A DNA stretch of 64,000 nt from Dryococelus australis (taxonomy: Eukaryota > Arthropoda > Insecta > Phasmatodea > Phasmatidae): contig CM057002.1 in NCBI GenBank assembly GCA_029891345.1, positions 14,398,295 to 14,462,294 on the forward strand, read 5' to 3'. Below are positions 11,001 to 21,944 of the stretch, piece after piece (position 1 is the stretch's first letter; every line of letters starts with the position of its first letter). The position numbers and the translations under genes were made by a program. Under the pieces are notes generated by a model that made no database searches, was not told the DNA's origin, and saw nothing but the letters and a program-made list of their open reading frames with translations.

Positions 11001-14000
11001 TGCAAATAAAATGTGTTCTTATGTTACCAGTACCACACAATGGCGAGTGAGGCCATGTGCATGTATAGGCAACGTCAAAAGTTTTTGATGAAAAATTTGG
11101 GATAATTAATATTTCAAGTAGACAGCACTAAATATTTATATTCCAGCAAACATTGCTGGACCTCATAGTGCCAGTGCACAGACCAACATGCCACCTACAT
11201 TTCATACCAATTCAACACATTGACGTGAATCTTATCAGCATGTTTTCTCAACACAGGGCCACTGTTACGAAGTGAACCGGCCCTGTAATGACTGCAGTGG
11301 TCGCGGGCGTGCGGCCGCTACCACCATCTTGTAGCGAGTGAGCAACAGACAGTTGCCCAGCCTGAGGATCTAGGGCCGAGGTTCAACAACAAACTGCCGC
11401 GCCCGCACCCGGCCGCATTGCAGAGGATCTACGCACTCGTCCAGATATACGTACACGGCCAGACCAAAGCAAGAGCACAGCGTGCACACGCGTATTGCAC
11501 AACACCACCTAAACTTTTTGATCGCTACGTGCCTCATAGCAATGTATGACCCACGAGACCTGCATAATAGATCATTAATAATAACTTTATACTTTTAATA
11601 ATACATAGTCTAATCTTTTCACACACTTTCAATGGCAATGTCATACTGTGTTTAGACTTTTTTTTACGACAAGGGATGGTCCAATATGCCTTTCTTGGGT
11701 ATCAAATTAATCAGGAGATGTCCAGCTATTAAAATATACATATGTATCTATATTTAATTTAGTTGTTATTTATGCGCTAAGAGACGATTGAGCATGAACT
11801 TCATGCAAAAAAATGGTAAGTTTGGGGGGTTAGGGGTGGGTCATAATCGGGCCAGAATTTTCCAAATTTTATATTGCTACCCCCTATCTATTACGACCCT
11901 ATTCTCGGGAACTGTGAGGGGTCATAATAGAGAAGTTCTACTGTAAATTCGTATGTATGTAAAATACCGGTAATAACTTGTCAAAGAATGTAGTACTGAG
12001 ATAACACGAAAGAAAATTTTTACAATTGACATATTACAATGGTTATTAAAAATATTTGCTTGCCCTAAATGCCCAAGACAGATACAACATAACCACTTAC
12101 ACAAAACAGTTTGTTAATTTATAGGTACCAATAAACGTACTTCTCTCATTTGTAGTTTCTCGAAGTTCAAGTAGAACTGGTCAAGCTGACCATCTGTATA
12201 CTTCAGTCTGCGCCCAAGAACCTTCCAGTTCACACCGATGTGATTGCTGATGGCACTTATTTCATCAGTCGTAATACGATCACTTACTGAGCGCAAATCT
12301 AAAAATCCACACAAATAACATGTGAGAAAATACACTTAATTACATTCTTTATAGTATTTTATTAGAAGTTAATATATCCGAGGAACACTTCAATTAGACA
12401 GTTTATAATATTTCACCAATGCATGCATAGTCAATACTACTGGATTATTCTCCCAACTTACAGTTGTATTTCCCTGGATGGTAGGTTTTCAGTGTGACTC
12501 TACATTCGATTCGACTTCGCCCCATCTTGGAAGTAATGTTCAACCCTTTGGGCAGGCCATAACAAACAGTACTGAAGAAACTGGTCTTGTGGCTACAGGA
12601 TACGCCAGCGCAATGTTGGGAAGGTTTGACAGACATGTGCCAGCTTGTACTGTTCTCCTAGATTCTCCAAGCAAACGTCACGTCAACACCTCTTGAAGTA
12701 AGGTTGTACTGTTGAGCAATCCCCCAAAACAGACTGCTAAAGATACAGGTGGTTCCTCTTAACATCAGGAGAGCGCGCCACCAGTGATAAGGGATGATAG
12801 CACTGCATCAGCAATTCTCAACCTTGGACTCCTGCATTTGAGGCTATCATCCCCGCACCCCTTCCCGCTGAAGGCCCTAGACAGGATTTGTATAAAACGA
12901 CTGGCACGTCCAGCAAAAGATAGTCTCTGCTCCTCCACCTCTCACAATTGGGCCGGAGGAAGCCATAAGCAGTTTACGCTTGCTGGTACACCTTGCAGAT
13001 TCCACAGCTCTCTTCAGGGTTGGATCTGCATACCAGTAAAGACAACAACCTCTCCAGAAGCCTTTTCTACATGCATTATAGACCCCTCTGCTTCTGGTGA
13101 GACTGGACCATCAGCAGCTCCCGAAGACGTCTGCTTCTTCCTTAACACCCCCTGATAATGACCCCAGAACTGGTAACGGTCACGACTGTCTTTCAGGGCC
13201 ACCCTGCCCACCGGACAGTGACGTAAATGTCGACACTACTCGTCTGGTAGCCGTCCTCCCGTGTCAACTTACTCGGTCAATACAACACGTAATTCAAAAC
13301 TATTTCTTGTGTGCTAATTTTCTTGAGTGTCACTGTGTCATCTCATACGTATTTTCAGCCCACTACAGTGAAGCCAGCAGACCATTAGCTCTTAAGCTAA
13401 ATACCCACATATTAGATGGCCAACCAAGTTCTGGCGCTTGGTAGAATTAGATAGAGCCTAATCACTAGCAAACTCCTCCATCAGGTGAATCAGATTATTC
13501 CATACTCCGCAACCGCTCCTTATGGGGCCAGAAGGGAGCTGAATATAACTCTGACCATCTGACCCCTTGTGGATACCACACCTGGGTATTTCTGTCAAGC
13601 AGCTTCAACACAACCTGCCGCTCAGTCCAATTTTCTTTATAAGGCCTAGTGAAAGGAGCACGAGGTACAGTTCCGGCCTGTGCAGCTTCAAACATTCAGA
13701 ATTACACATTAGGGAATTACAGCACCAGCTCTGCTTCTGCAAGACAATAGTTAGCACCCTTAATTTCCCATGCTGTACACCTGGAAGGGAAGTAGACAGA
13801 GAAAGTTAAAAATGACAACTTACACCTCCGAAACTAGCTTGCCTTGCAGCCCTAAATCCTGCAGTTGCACTTTGCACTTCCACCACGCAGGGTGGAGTTC
13901 ATATCACCTGCACTACTGAGAGGCCACACCCCTCAGTCCTCCCCAACCTTTATTTCCACCATTAATCAAGATTCCTGGGAAGCATAACCAGGTAGTAGAG

Positions 14001-17000
14001 GAATAACTACGGGTAAAAGAGCAGCCCTTGGGACTAGCCTGTCCTTGGTTCGGGGTGAACTATCAGTCAACCCAGCACCCAGCGAGCTTCGACGATGATC
14101 TCCGCAGCAGCACTTCATGATCCAAGGAGAACACCGGTAACCAGCAGCCTGCCAGTCACCTGGAGCAGACACCTCGAAAAATCTTCAAGACTCCAGATAA
14201 ACCAGCGATAAAAGGCCAGCCCGTTCACAGGGTTGTGACAGAGGCTGTTGACTTTGTGCCGATAATACAGGCCACAAGACTATTCTTGTATACCGGCCGG
14301 GCACCTCAGAAACATTAAGGCCCTCTTCTCGTGATTCTGGCATCACTGTCTAAAACAGTGACTGTAAACCTCGACGAACACCTCATTCCTCTCAACTTAC
14401 ATGAGTTTTATGTGGCACCTTACTTCCCAAGTCATAGGTCAAAGTTTGACGCAAACAGCCCCAACAAATAGAACCCTTCCCTAGCCGGGCATACATCGTT
14501 TTTTAATCACTGCTCCACAACAGCAATAATTTTCCACATCATGAAACATGTAAAATATAGAAAAATAAGTATTTATTCACACTGTAATTTCTTATACTTA
14601 AACTTTACATATTTATAGGAAGACCTGCTGTAATTTACTTATCATTCACTGAAGAACAGCAATAATAAATACAACATACAGTTATTTGTGAGAAATATAA
14701 CTGCTATAACTAAACAACTAATTTTTAGTTTTTTGTTATGATGAAGAAAAACACTCCCACCCCACCATACGTGCCTAAAGACTATCAGAACAATTGCAAA
14801 TACAGTTAAACTTCACCATAAAGAGTATGGCCTATAACAAGATGTTCGCTTCAACAATAATTTTTAAATGCACCAACAGGCCATATATGAAAAACAAGGT
14901 TAAAATATTTGTTTACAATGAGTATACTTCAGCTATATCTCTGCTGTAACTATATGACAATAGCAAACAATATCTTGCACTCGTCGCACAGTTCAAACAA
15001 TCAATTATTATTCACAGCATGGTTTCACTTCACCACAAGATCATAGAATATATTCTCACAAGTATGGTTACGAATGTATCACTTCGCTGCTCTAAGTTGC
15101 CCAACTACTTTCGTCCAGATGTGACTAGACCTATTACAATAATCTATGGTGAACGATACAATCAAGCAGTTTCTGTTTTAGGTTATCTTGAGGATTCTTG
15201 TAACGCACATGGCTGTTAGTTTACTGTAGCTGGATGTTTTAATTTTTGCAATGGAGAGTGGAAGTCAGCGTAAAGCGCTACATATTGCTACAAAATTTAA
15301 AGATAATAAGTGAGTTCAAAGTAGGGAACGTAACCAAAAGCAAGATTGGCAGAAGATACAATTTCCAATCATTGACATTGTTTACGATCCTCAAGAATAA
15401 GGAGAAAATAAAGGCTGCTGTTCTTGAGTTTTGTTGCTTTGTTTATACTACTGCTACGTTTTTTCGTATTTAGTAACAACGTAGTATTTCCAGTAAACAC
15501 TCTATTCCTCTTTTTTAGTTCCACATTCACCATTCTAATTTACATACGTTAATTTTTATTTTTAACACTGACTTGTTTCTAGTTTTGCTAAGCGCAGATG
15601 ACATCTAGTTGTATTCCTTTTTGCCTTTGGCATCTAATCGCTTGAAGGCATTCAGAAAGCAGATTACTTTTAAAGGGACTTTAAGATTACTACTTTTTTT
15701 TGCTATAGTACTTATTTGGCTATAGCAATAACTTTTTGCACCATTATCAGGTCTCGCTATAGTGAAGTTTCACTGTAAATATCAACGTTAATCCACATAC
15801 CATGTCACCAATATGTAAAAAAACTATTTAAAACTGACGCCGGCTAACAGTCAGCAGCAGTCCGACCATGACGGCCCTCATAACTCACGTGACACATGGG
15901 TGAGCATGTGCACGTAGACGCCACCACCACAGACTTTCCCAAAACGGAATAAGTAATATTTTCCAGTGCTATGAATGTTTATATTTTTTCAGGTCAAAAG
16001 TATTCTAAAAATGTAATATATCTTTTCTAAAATAGTGTGCAATGTTGTGTTTTCAAATTTAAAATGTGCACAGCGCAAAGAACAAGGACATTAATATTTC
16101 GGCATAAATGCCTATAAACAATGAACAGTTATCAAACATTACATTTAACAATTTTAATTGTTCTTGTTATTATGTATTTCAATTTCTTTTGTGCCTTTTC
16201 ATTTTAAGATAAAAGATTTGCTCGGCGTGCATAGCACTTCCGCTTGTGTGAACCCTGTAGGCAGCCATGGTAGGTTCGTGCGACCCCTGCCTCTGGGCAG
16301 TCATCCTAGGAGAGCTGGCGAGGTAAGACACTGTCACGTACGCACTTCATATTTTTGCACTGAGTTAGATTTCCATAGTTCACTTAGTTAACCGGTTAAC
16401 CTTTGCTTTGCGTACATTATGCCAGACATCCCCAACATAATGCTTCCGCTTAAATAATTATTTTGCACCCTTGCTGCTTTTCAAAACTTAAATCGAGGGA
16501 AGGAGGAAAGATGTCGGAGAGGCCATGCGGCCCGCGCAACTTTGAATCAGGCACCATCCGCCTATGTTAATGGCATTTGCATTGTAACTTCTGCTTCGTT
16601 GCCATGGGCAATATTAAGGGTAAATTCGTATGTATGTATTTTAGGGTTTTGTAATGTTTTATGGCCATATCATTTGCGACCACGTGGTTAATAGCCGCCA
16701 AGTCCGTGTCTGCGCCATCCTTGCACCTAATGTGTTCTTGTTTGTAATTTCTTGTGCGCTGTATTTTTTTCTCAGGGTAATATGTATTGTTTCAATTAAG
16801 GGTTCTTGTAATTTTTGCCATGATTGATGCTTTTGGAACAGACTACGTGGTCGTCGCACATGTTTGATTTGTCGCCATCAGGCACCGCAGATGCGTTTGC
16901 ACATTTTAAATGCATCAGAATAATTTTCTGAAGAGCACCATAATTTTATCCGATAGGATTTCAATGAATTTTACTGAAAATATTGCAATTTCACCTGCAC

Positions 17001-20000
17001 CACGTGGCCCGCTAAGAACTTCATCCAGCGGCATCAGCGTCCTGTAAGAATGCTTTCACGAACCTGCGTGTTTATTGTACCTATTCATGTCGTGCCCCAT
17101 GCGTTGTAATTCATATTTTTGTGTAACTTGTATGGTGACATTATTTTTGTCCCAGCCTGCTAAGTGTATAGACCATCGCCACACATCACGTGGTTAGTGG
17201 ATGTGTCCAGACGAGTATACGTTAGTGATGTAGATAATCACACGTGTTTAGTGTTCATGTTTGTAGTTTGTGTCCCATCTTCAGGTCAAATCTGCAGTCT
17301 ATCACAGTGGCTGTAGACCCCTTACCCTGTTGTGATTGTGCTCTCACGCACCACGGAGGAATCACCCATCATGGAGTGCGCTAGTTGAATCAGGAGTTGG
17401 GGGAATCACCCATCACAGAATTAGCTAGTCACGCCCGGGATTAAGAGTAACTCATTATTGGCAAGATGTGTGAGAAGTGGAATAATAAAAGTAATTCTCG
17501 GTGCATAAGATATGTTTTCTTGTAGTGTCAGAGCCAGCAAATTCCTACTTTTCACAGTGTTTCTTCATAAAATGTTTAGTAATTCAAAGTGCTTTGTAAA
17601 GATGCTCGGGTGAGATGAACACATAGAACCCACAGCATCCGTTAACCCTGAGTCTCAAAGTGTGGTATCTGGGAAACACCACTGACGCCCACCCACCAGT
17701 AAGTAAAAGAGTATTCGTTCGTCTTGTGTGTCACCCGACGGCATCAAAACACACTAAAAAGACACTAATTGTGTCAGCATACTATCTTACTGATGATGTA
17801 TACTTGCAGAAAGTCAACAATTGAAAAAACTGTCTCACAGAAAGATGCAAAACACCAATCTGTATATTTGATAAATGCAGTAAGTATAGAACAATCATTG
17901 CAAGAGAAACAACATGTTACAAACATAATTAAACTATTTTCTTCTACAACTTTATGCTATTAATTTGGAAGTGGTATTCAACAATTACATTATAAAAAAT
18001 TGTATTCTAAATTTTTTAAGGAGAAGTACTGTATTTTGGCGTGTATAGGCCGCACATTTCTACAAAAAAAAATGACTAAATAAGTGGGGTGTGGCTTATT
18101 TATGAGATATGACATTAAGAAAAGTCTTTCCCCCAAAAACATGTTCAGACATTTGCCAACATAATTTTAATGTTTTAACTTAGTTTCTAAGAAAGTAAAA
18201 AAAAAGAACAAATAAATAGATTTATCAGTTGTGTTTAAAGCTTATAGGTGAAAGCTTATGTGGAGGCTGAGCTGGGTTGTTTTCTCTTTTTTTTCTTTTT
18301 CCCTCTTGTTCCTTTCCACCTCCCTCCTCACACTCCACAACTTGCTCACTCCCTTTACCACCCCCTCTTCTTGACCGGGTTCTCTGTCACTCCCCCATCC
18401 TGAGACTCCTCTTTGCACTTGCCATTGCCACACAGCCGCTTGGCTGTTGTTAGAATGCCCCCTTCACCATCTCTCTAGTTTCTCACACTGTCTCGCTTGC
18501 TCTCTGGCTAGATGAGAGAGCCTGAAGCTGCTGCTGTGTGTGTGATGATGCTGGCATGGCAAGGATACACCCGTCAAACTAATTAGTTTGATGTCGCCAT
18601 AGTTTGCTGTTGCTGACAAAAATTTAGTGCGGTCTATACTTGAAATATTAATTATCCCTAATTTTTAATAATTTTTCATCAAAAACTTCTGGTGCAGCCT
18701 ATACACGCCAAAATATGTTGCTATCAGCTTTGAAAGTATTTGTCGAGTAGTGCCTACAAAATTAATCAACCTTACAATAATTTTTTTCTCAAGGCAGTAT
18801 CTTCTACAATGGTGGATGACTGAAGCTTATTACTTAGTGAAATTAGTTAACTCAGTATCTACTCTCGCACACCAAATTTGAGTGTAACTGATCAAATGGT
18901 ACCAGAGACCACTGCAAGAATAACACAGCCGCTTTGAAAATGACTGCTTGCTAATTCTAGGAAGCCCTGCATTCCCATTCAACACAGGGAATTAAGAGGA
19001 ACCTTTGTATGCCACATTGGATTCTCGGTTCTCCTAGCTGGTTTATATTTTTATTTAGAAAAATTCCAAAAGTGCCCACCCCTATAACCGATTAGCTATT
19101 GACCTTACACTGTAGTAAAGACACGACAACTTATTACATTCCAGGCTTCCTGGAAGAGACGGGATAGCAGGGACGACACTGTTGTTTCCCAACTACTGCA
19201 GCATTCTGCTTGCCAACTCAGATGAAATGCACACTCGAAACACTCCTGTCATTCTTACCTGTTCACTCTGTGATAAATATCTTATTGTGAGGACAATACA
19301 AATTTCATTACTTAAAAAAGACGCAAACCAGTTTAGTTATTTTTACGTTAATTTATCAACTCCAGCACATTTACTGCTTAAGGGTGTCGAACCCAAAAAA
19401 GTTAATTATTTTATAATTGTAGCAAACATTGTTCAACTCGTACGCATTGAATGTGATGACATTTTCCTCAAACAAAAGATATTCTACATTTCATATTTTT
19501 TTAAATAATTTAATGTCAAATAAATTCTTGTTTTGTTACAGTCGTAATAGGTACCAAATACCAATTAAGTTGTAGAGACGAAAAATTCTAAAACATAAAC
19601 TAATGCAGTGGGCTACTGCTTGACATATATGTAATCACCAACAATAATTCATACATTTTTTTTAAATGTTAAAAATATTTTTAAAAATTCTTTAATTTAA
19701 CCTCTTCTTTTTCATACATCTGGCTTGTTATTTGGTGAATATATATGTTTTACGTGCCATAACATTAGTTTACTTTGTAAATTGTTTCATCTGTACAACT
19801 TAGTATTTGTTGTTATGGCTGCAACAAAAACAGAAGAATTTTGTATTTGACATCAAATTATTCAAAAAATATAAAGTGTAAAATTTTTTTATTCGAGAAA
19901 AATGTCAACACATACAATGCGTACGAGTTGAACAATGTATGATACAAATAAACAATTATTAATTTTTTTGGGTTCCGGCACCTTCAAAGCAAAAATTTCA

Positions 20001-21820
20001 GCGAAATGAAGTGAATGAAAACTGAAAGCATGTGTACAATGTGACTGTCACGACACAGAAACAAACCTTCTAAGCATTTCTCTTCTGCATCAATTTTCTT
20101 GGGTTTGGGACTCACACCACCAAACCTTGTGCCTGCGCTCGAGGGCGATGTGACATTTGTGGAATTGTAAACAATTGTGTCTCCCACTTGGACACCATTA
20201 GACTGATTCACAAGAACAACATTCCCTCCACCTAAAATGGAATTTAGAAAAAATTAATTACTATTTGTAGAGCCAATTTGTAAATAACAGAGCACTTTTG
20301 AAAGCAACCATTGAAAACATTCTTTCCTTCACTGCATGCAATACGACAAACATACAGACTGGACTGCTCTGAAAATTGGCAGAAATGAAATTAATTAAGG
20401 ATGGACGGCTGAAGAGAGTGGAGGAGTTTGTCTGGAGAGACAAAGACTGGAGCAGAGGGAAAATGGTGAAGTGATGGAAGAGAGAAGATTGGATAGGCCT
20501 GTCTGCAGACAGACCCCACCAGTGGCTGGAACCTGGTAATGATGATGGATGATGATGATGATGGGTGGGTGGGTGGGTGGGTGGTGGTGGTGGTGGTGAT
20601 GATGGTTGTAATGCCCTCCCCTTCCCTTTCCACACATAAGACTGTAAATTAACACATCAAATACGTAAACTGTACATTTTGTTCATACTAAAACCGAAAC
20701 CAAAGTTTTACATACTGCATTAAGTTATTCATGGTAATTTCTGAATTTACTTTTGAATTTGAAAGTGAGTAAACATTTTTCTATTAAAATTATTATTAAT
20801 GATCACATAAAAATAACAAGCATAAAACACTACACATTTATATTAAAATGTAAATCAATGAATATTTTTATGGTTCTAAAATACATGAGCTTTGACACCT
20901 GTGATGTCCAGTGCATCTAAGTTTCAGGAATTTCTGGCTACGCCATTGATTAAAAGTGTATTCTTTAAATTACTTAACAGAAATAGGCCTACATTTGACA
21001 ATTTCTGTTATTCACTTAAAAGAAAAATTGGCACATCAGTAACACTTTTATACTGCAAATAGTATCACTTGGTTAAGGCATGAACAAAGTGATAAGAAAA
21101 GTATATCTCACGGAGAACTTTCAAAAGAGTTCAATTTACCAAGAATAGTTTGAAAGTTATTTAGTAAGTGAAATATTTCTGACTAGAAGAATTTTAACTA
21201 TCACAATATTTTGTAACATTCAATGTTACAAGTAAACATTCATAGAGTCAAAAAGAGTTTTTCAAGATACATTGGCCTACCGATATTTATTATGAAGGTT
21301 TTTAAATAACTGTCTATCTACCAATTAAATCAATATTGACTTCATTGTATTTACCAAATATCCATTCCCTGCGTAAACACAAGAGTTGATAATTATTTTC
21401 CAACATTTGAATACAAAAACTTTTAAATCCCAGCTGCTGGTGGAAAGATAAGAAAACCGTAATTACCTGATCCCACACCGGGAACACTGAACGGAATTTG
21501 TAAGGGTGGGAACTGCCTTCCCATATCAATTCTCTGTCCCGACGAACGTCTCCCGGAAGACCTCTTGATCTTAGTGCTTTCTGCAGACTCCTTGGGAACA
21601 AGTGGTTGGGACCGCAGGTTTGAATTGGACGCCTCCTCATCATTTTTGGTCACTTCAGTGATCGATACCCTTTCTGGTTGTGGAGAGAGACAATGACTGG
21701 TGAGCATCCGACAGCCGCAACTTCCTCCTTCTCTTCCTTTGGGATGATGTCCCGGGGAGCGTCCGGGATTGCATCTATCTGCAGATCTTCGAACCTTGAG
21801 GTTAGAGATGCAGACTGCAT
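7917..21820 (-). CDS. imd: imd: IMD pathway adaptor, four coding exons
   Basis: IMD links peptidoglycan receptors (PGRP-LC/LE) to FADD-Dredd and TAK1-Relish in arthropod antibacterial signalling, as a cytoplasmic adaptor. Exons are 21,820-21,467, 20,231-20,067, 12,298-12,141 and 8,057-7,917, spliced GT-AG with phases 1, 1, 0 that match at every junction; introns are about 1.2, 7.8 and 4.1 kb. About 270 residues are predicted (Drosophila IMD 273). Order: residues 1-20 with candidate caspase site LQID/AIPD; a Lys/Glu- then Ser/Arg-rich linker; GGGNVVLVNQSNGVQVG with a RHIM-like VQVG core; a death domain made by exons 3 and 4 (NWKVLGRRLKY … LLLDWK) reaching almost to the stop. The first ATG follows an in-frame TGA, with a possible acceptor at 21,876-21,877, so a 5' UTR exon probably lies upstream. 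Odd: the N-terminal exon needs a frame change between about 21,650 and 21,730, so confirm before treating the gene as functional. The identity is strong because motif order, length and the death-domain position all agree. Confidence 0.85.
8226..9831. mobile_element. Non-autonomous pogo/Tc1-like element in imd intron 3
   Basis: Terminal inverted repeats of about 65 bp: left CAGTAAAATTGCAATACAAT… to …AATTCCCACCCAAAG, with right-end counterparts TTGGGTGGGAATTAACAG… to …TGAATTTTACTG. CAGT…ACTG ends with TA before the left end fit the pogo/Tigger group; the right flank is TT, a likely mutated TA. The interior is AT-rich with no transposase frame. It fills about 40% of the intron. Confidence 0.7.
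10308..11943. mobile_element. Tigger/pogo-like element in imd intron 3
   Basis: Ends are CAGTAAAACCCCTCTATTAC on the left and (inverted) CAGTAGAACTTCTCTATTAT on the right, both flanked by TA (10,306-10,307 and 11,944-11,945), as for pogo/Tigger elements, which duplicate TA. A second inner pair, ACGACC…/…GGTCGT, extends the inverted repeat to about 60 bp. The interior contains a poly-G run (about 10,677-10,695) and a GC-rich patch at 11,270-11,520 that looks like separate DNA. No transposase frame survives. Confidence 0.8.
12141..12298 (-). CDS. imd: imd exon 3: first part of death domain
   Basis: After acceptor …GATTTTTAG, 158 bases encode 52 full codons plus two leading bases (entry phase 1), then donor GTACGT. 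Key residues are DRITTDEISAISNHIGVNW, KVLGRRLKYTDGQLDQ and FEKLQMRE: the Trp followed by a Leu and basic pair, and the acidic residue before helix 4, are death-domain landmarks. Joining to exon 2 recreates Asp (G + AT), giving …KCLE-D-LRSVSDR…. Confidence 0.88.
12350..14480. other. GC-richer unexplained block in imd intron 2, probably retroelement-derived
   Basis: Clearly more GC-rich than the surrounding intron. Several short open frames on both strands (for example minus 13,695-13,495 with KENWTERQVVLKLLDRNTQ, and minus 13,211-13,014) look like pieces of a decayed polyprotein, but I find no zinc knuckle, protease, reverse transcriptase or integrase motif and no boundary repeats. Confidence 0.3.
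14803..15775 (+). mobile_element. Pogo/Tigger element with decayed transposase start
   Basis: Ends CAGTTAAACTTCACCATAAA (left) and, inverted, CAGTGAAACTTCACTATAGC (right), both flanked by TA (14,801-14,802 and 15,776-15,777). About 970 bp, inside imd intron 2. It retains the beginning of a pogo-type transposase gene, described separately, but no DDE catalytic domain, so it is internally deleted. Confidence 0.82.
15251..15417 (+). pseudogene. Pogo transposase fragment (CENP-B N-terminal helix-turn-helix)
   Basis: Starts MESGSQRKALHIATK at 15,251. After a one-base frame change near 15,290 it continues KIISEFKVGNVTKSKIGRRY and FTILKNKEKIKAA. This is the psq/CENP-B-type N-terminal DNA-binding domain: a basic start, a KxxIIxExxxG helix, a K-S-x-I recognition region and the TILKNKEKI end. 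The DNA-binding half only remains; no transposase catalytic part follows before the right terminal repeat. It binds element ends in intact relatives. Confidence 0.75.
15835..17746 (+). repeat. Family-A dispersed repeat, copy 2
   Basis: About 1.9 kb, bounded by TGACGCCGGCTAACAGTCAG and CACCCGACGGCATCA. AAAC directly precedes and follows it, a possible 4-bp target duplication. Ends are TG…CA, and the first 10 bases resemble the inverse of the last 10 (TGACGCCGGC vs TGATGCCGTC). It holds the shared landmarks of copies 1 and 3, plus a segment around 17,335-17,450 absent from copy 1. Lies in imd intron 2, opposite to the gene's direction. Confidence 0.82.
18032..18715. mobile_element. MITE with TATTTTGGCGTGTATAGGC ends
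   Basis: Left end TATTTTGGCGTGTATAGGCC, inverted right end TATTTTGGCGTGTATAGGCT, followed on both sides by GCAC. Interior about 640 bp with a pyrimidine-rich stretch (18,280-18,480) and no transposase frame. The superfamily is not clear. In imd intron 2. Confidence 0.78.
19383..19982. mobile_element. Long-terminal-inverted-repeat element next to imd exon 2
   Basis: About 600 bp with arms of about 150 bp. Left: GGTGTCGAACCCAAAAAAG, then ATTGTTCAACTCGTACGCAT. Right, inverted: GGTGCCGGAACCCAAAAAAA, then the same ATTGTTCAACTCGTACGCAT. The 20-base inner block is identical in both arms, so the insertion is fairly recent or the arms have been homogenised. It ends only about 85 bp from the exon 2 donor. 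No coding frame. Confidence 0.82.
20067..20231 (-). CDS. imd: imd exon 2: RHIM-like motif exon
   Basis: Acceptor TCCATTTTAG precedes GTGGAGGG; donor G|GTTTGT ends it. 165 bases, entry and exit both phase 1. It encodes GGGNVVLVNQSNGVQVG and DTIVYNSTNV, then a Ser/Gly/Pro stretch and KPKKIDAEEKCLE leading into the death domain. VQVG fits the RHIM core (V/I)-Q-(V/I/L)-G, and IMD has a cryptic RHIM needed for amyloid signalling in flies, in this same position between N-terminus and death domain. Confidence 0.87.
20395..20605 (+). repeat. LINE-like tail followed by GATGAT/TGGG microsatellite
   Basis: A plus frame reads RLKRVEEFVWRDKDWSRGK … DRPHQWLEPGND and runs into (GATGAT)n, then (GGGT)n and (GGT)n. 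A coding tail that decays into a GATGAT repeat is how many RTE/CR1-like LINEs end, but no diagnostic motif is present, so the LINE assignment is tentative. Histidine/proline-rich open frames on the minus strand are artefacts of the microsatellite. In imd intron 1. Confidence 0.45.
21467..21820 (-). CDS. imd: imd exon 1 (first coding exon), with frame break
   Basis: ATG at 21,818-21,820 opens MQSASLTSRFEDLQIDAIPD, followed by APRDIIPKEEKEEVAAV. That frame stops at 21,650. The continuation that joins exon 2 in frame is one base off: ERVSITEVTKNDEEASNSN … to …SVPGVGSG, donor G|GTAATT. No GT-AG pair of the right length and phase removes the shift convincingly; the best AG (CTCTCCACAACCAG) leaves the frame unchanged with every nearby GT. 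So it is a sequence error, a real lesion or unusual splicing. LQID-AIPD resembles the Drosophila LEKD-A site where Dredd cuts IMD to expose an IAP-binding motif. Confidence 0.75.
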
Positions 21821-21944
21821 AGTGGAAACCAGCTCGTCGCTTCCACAGTTCCACACTCAAAATGTTATGTCACACCTGTTTAAAACACAAATAACTTTAA
21901 TTTAGACCTACAACTGAAGTTCCCAACCTGGGAGACATGTCACC

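Noticed and set aside
20261-20655. Overlapping minus-strand frames rich in Pro, Thr and His
   Set aside because: They translate the GATGAT/TGGG microsatellite in different frames.
21650-21730. A tiny intron to rescue the imd frame
   Set aside because: The acceptor CTCTCCACAACCAG is attractive, but every nearby GT gives a multiple-of-three removal, which does not change the frame; other pairs are too short or have poor sites.
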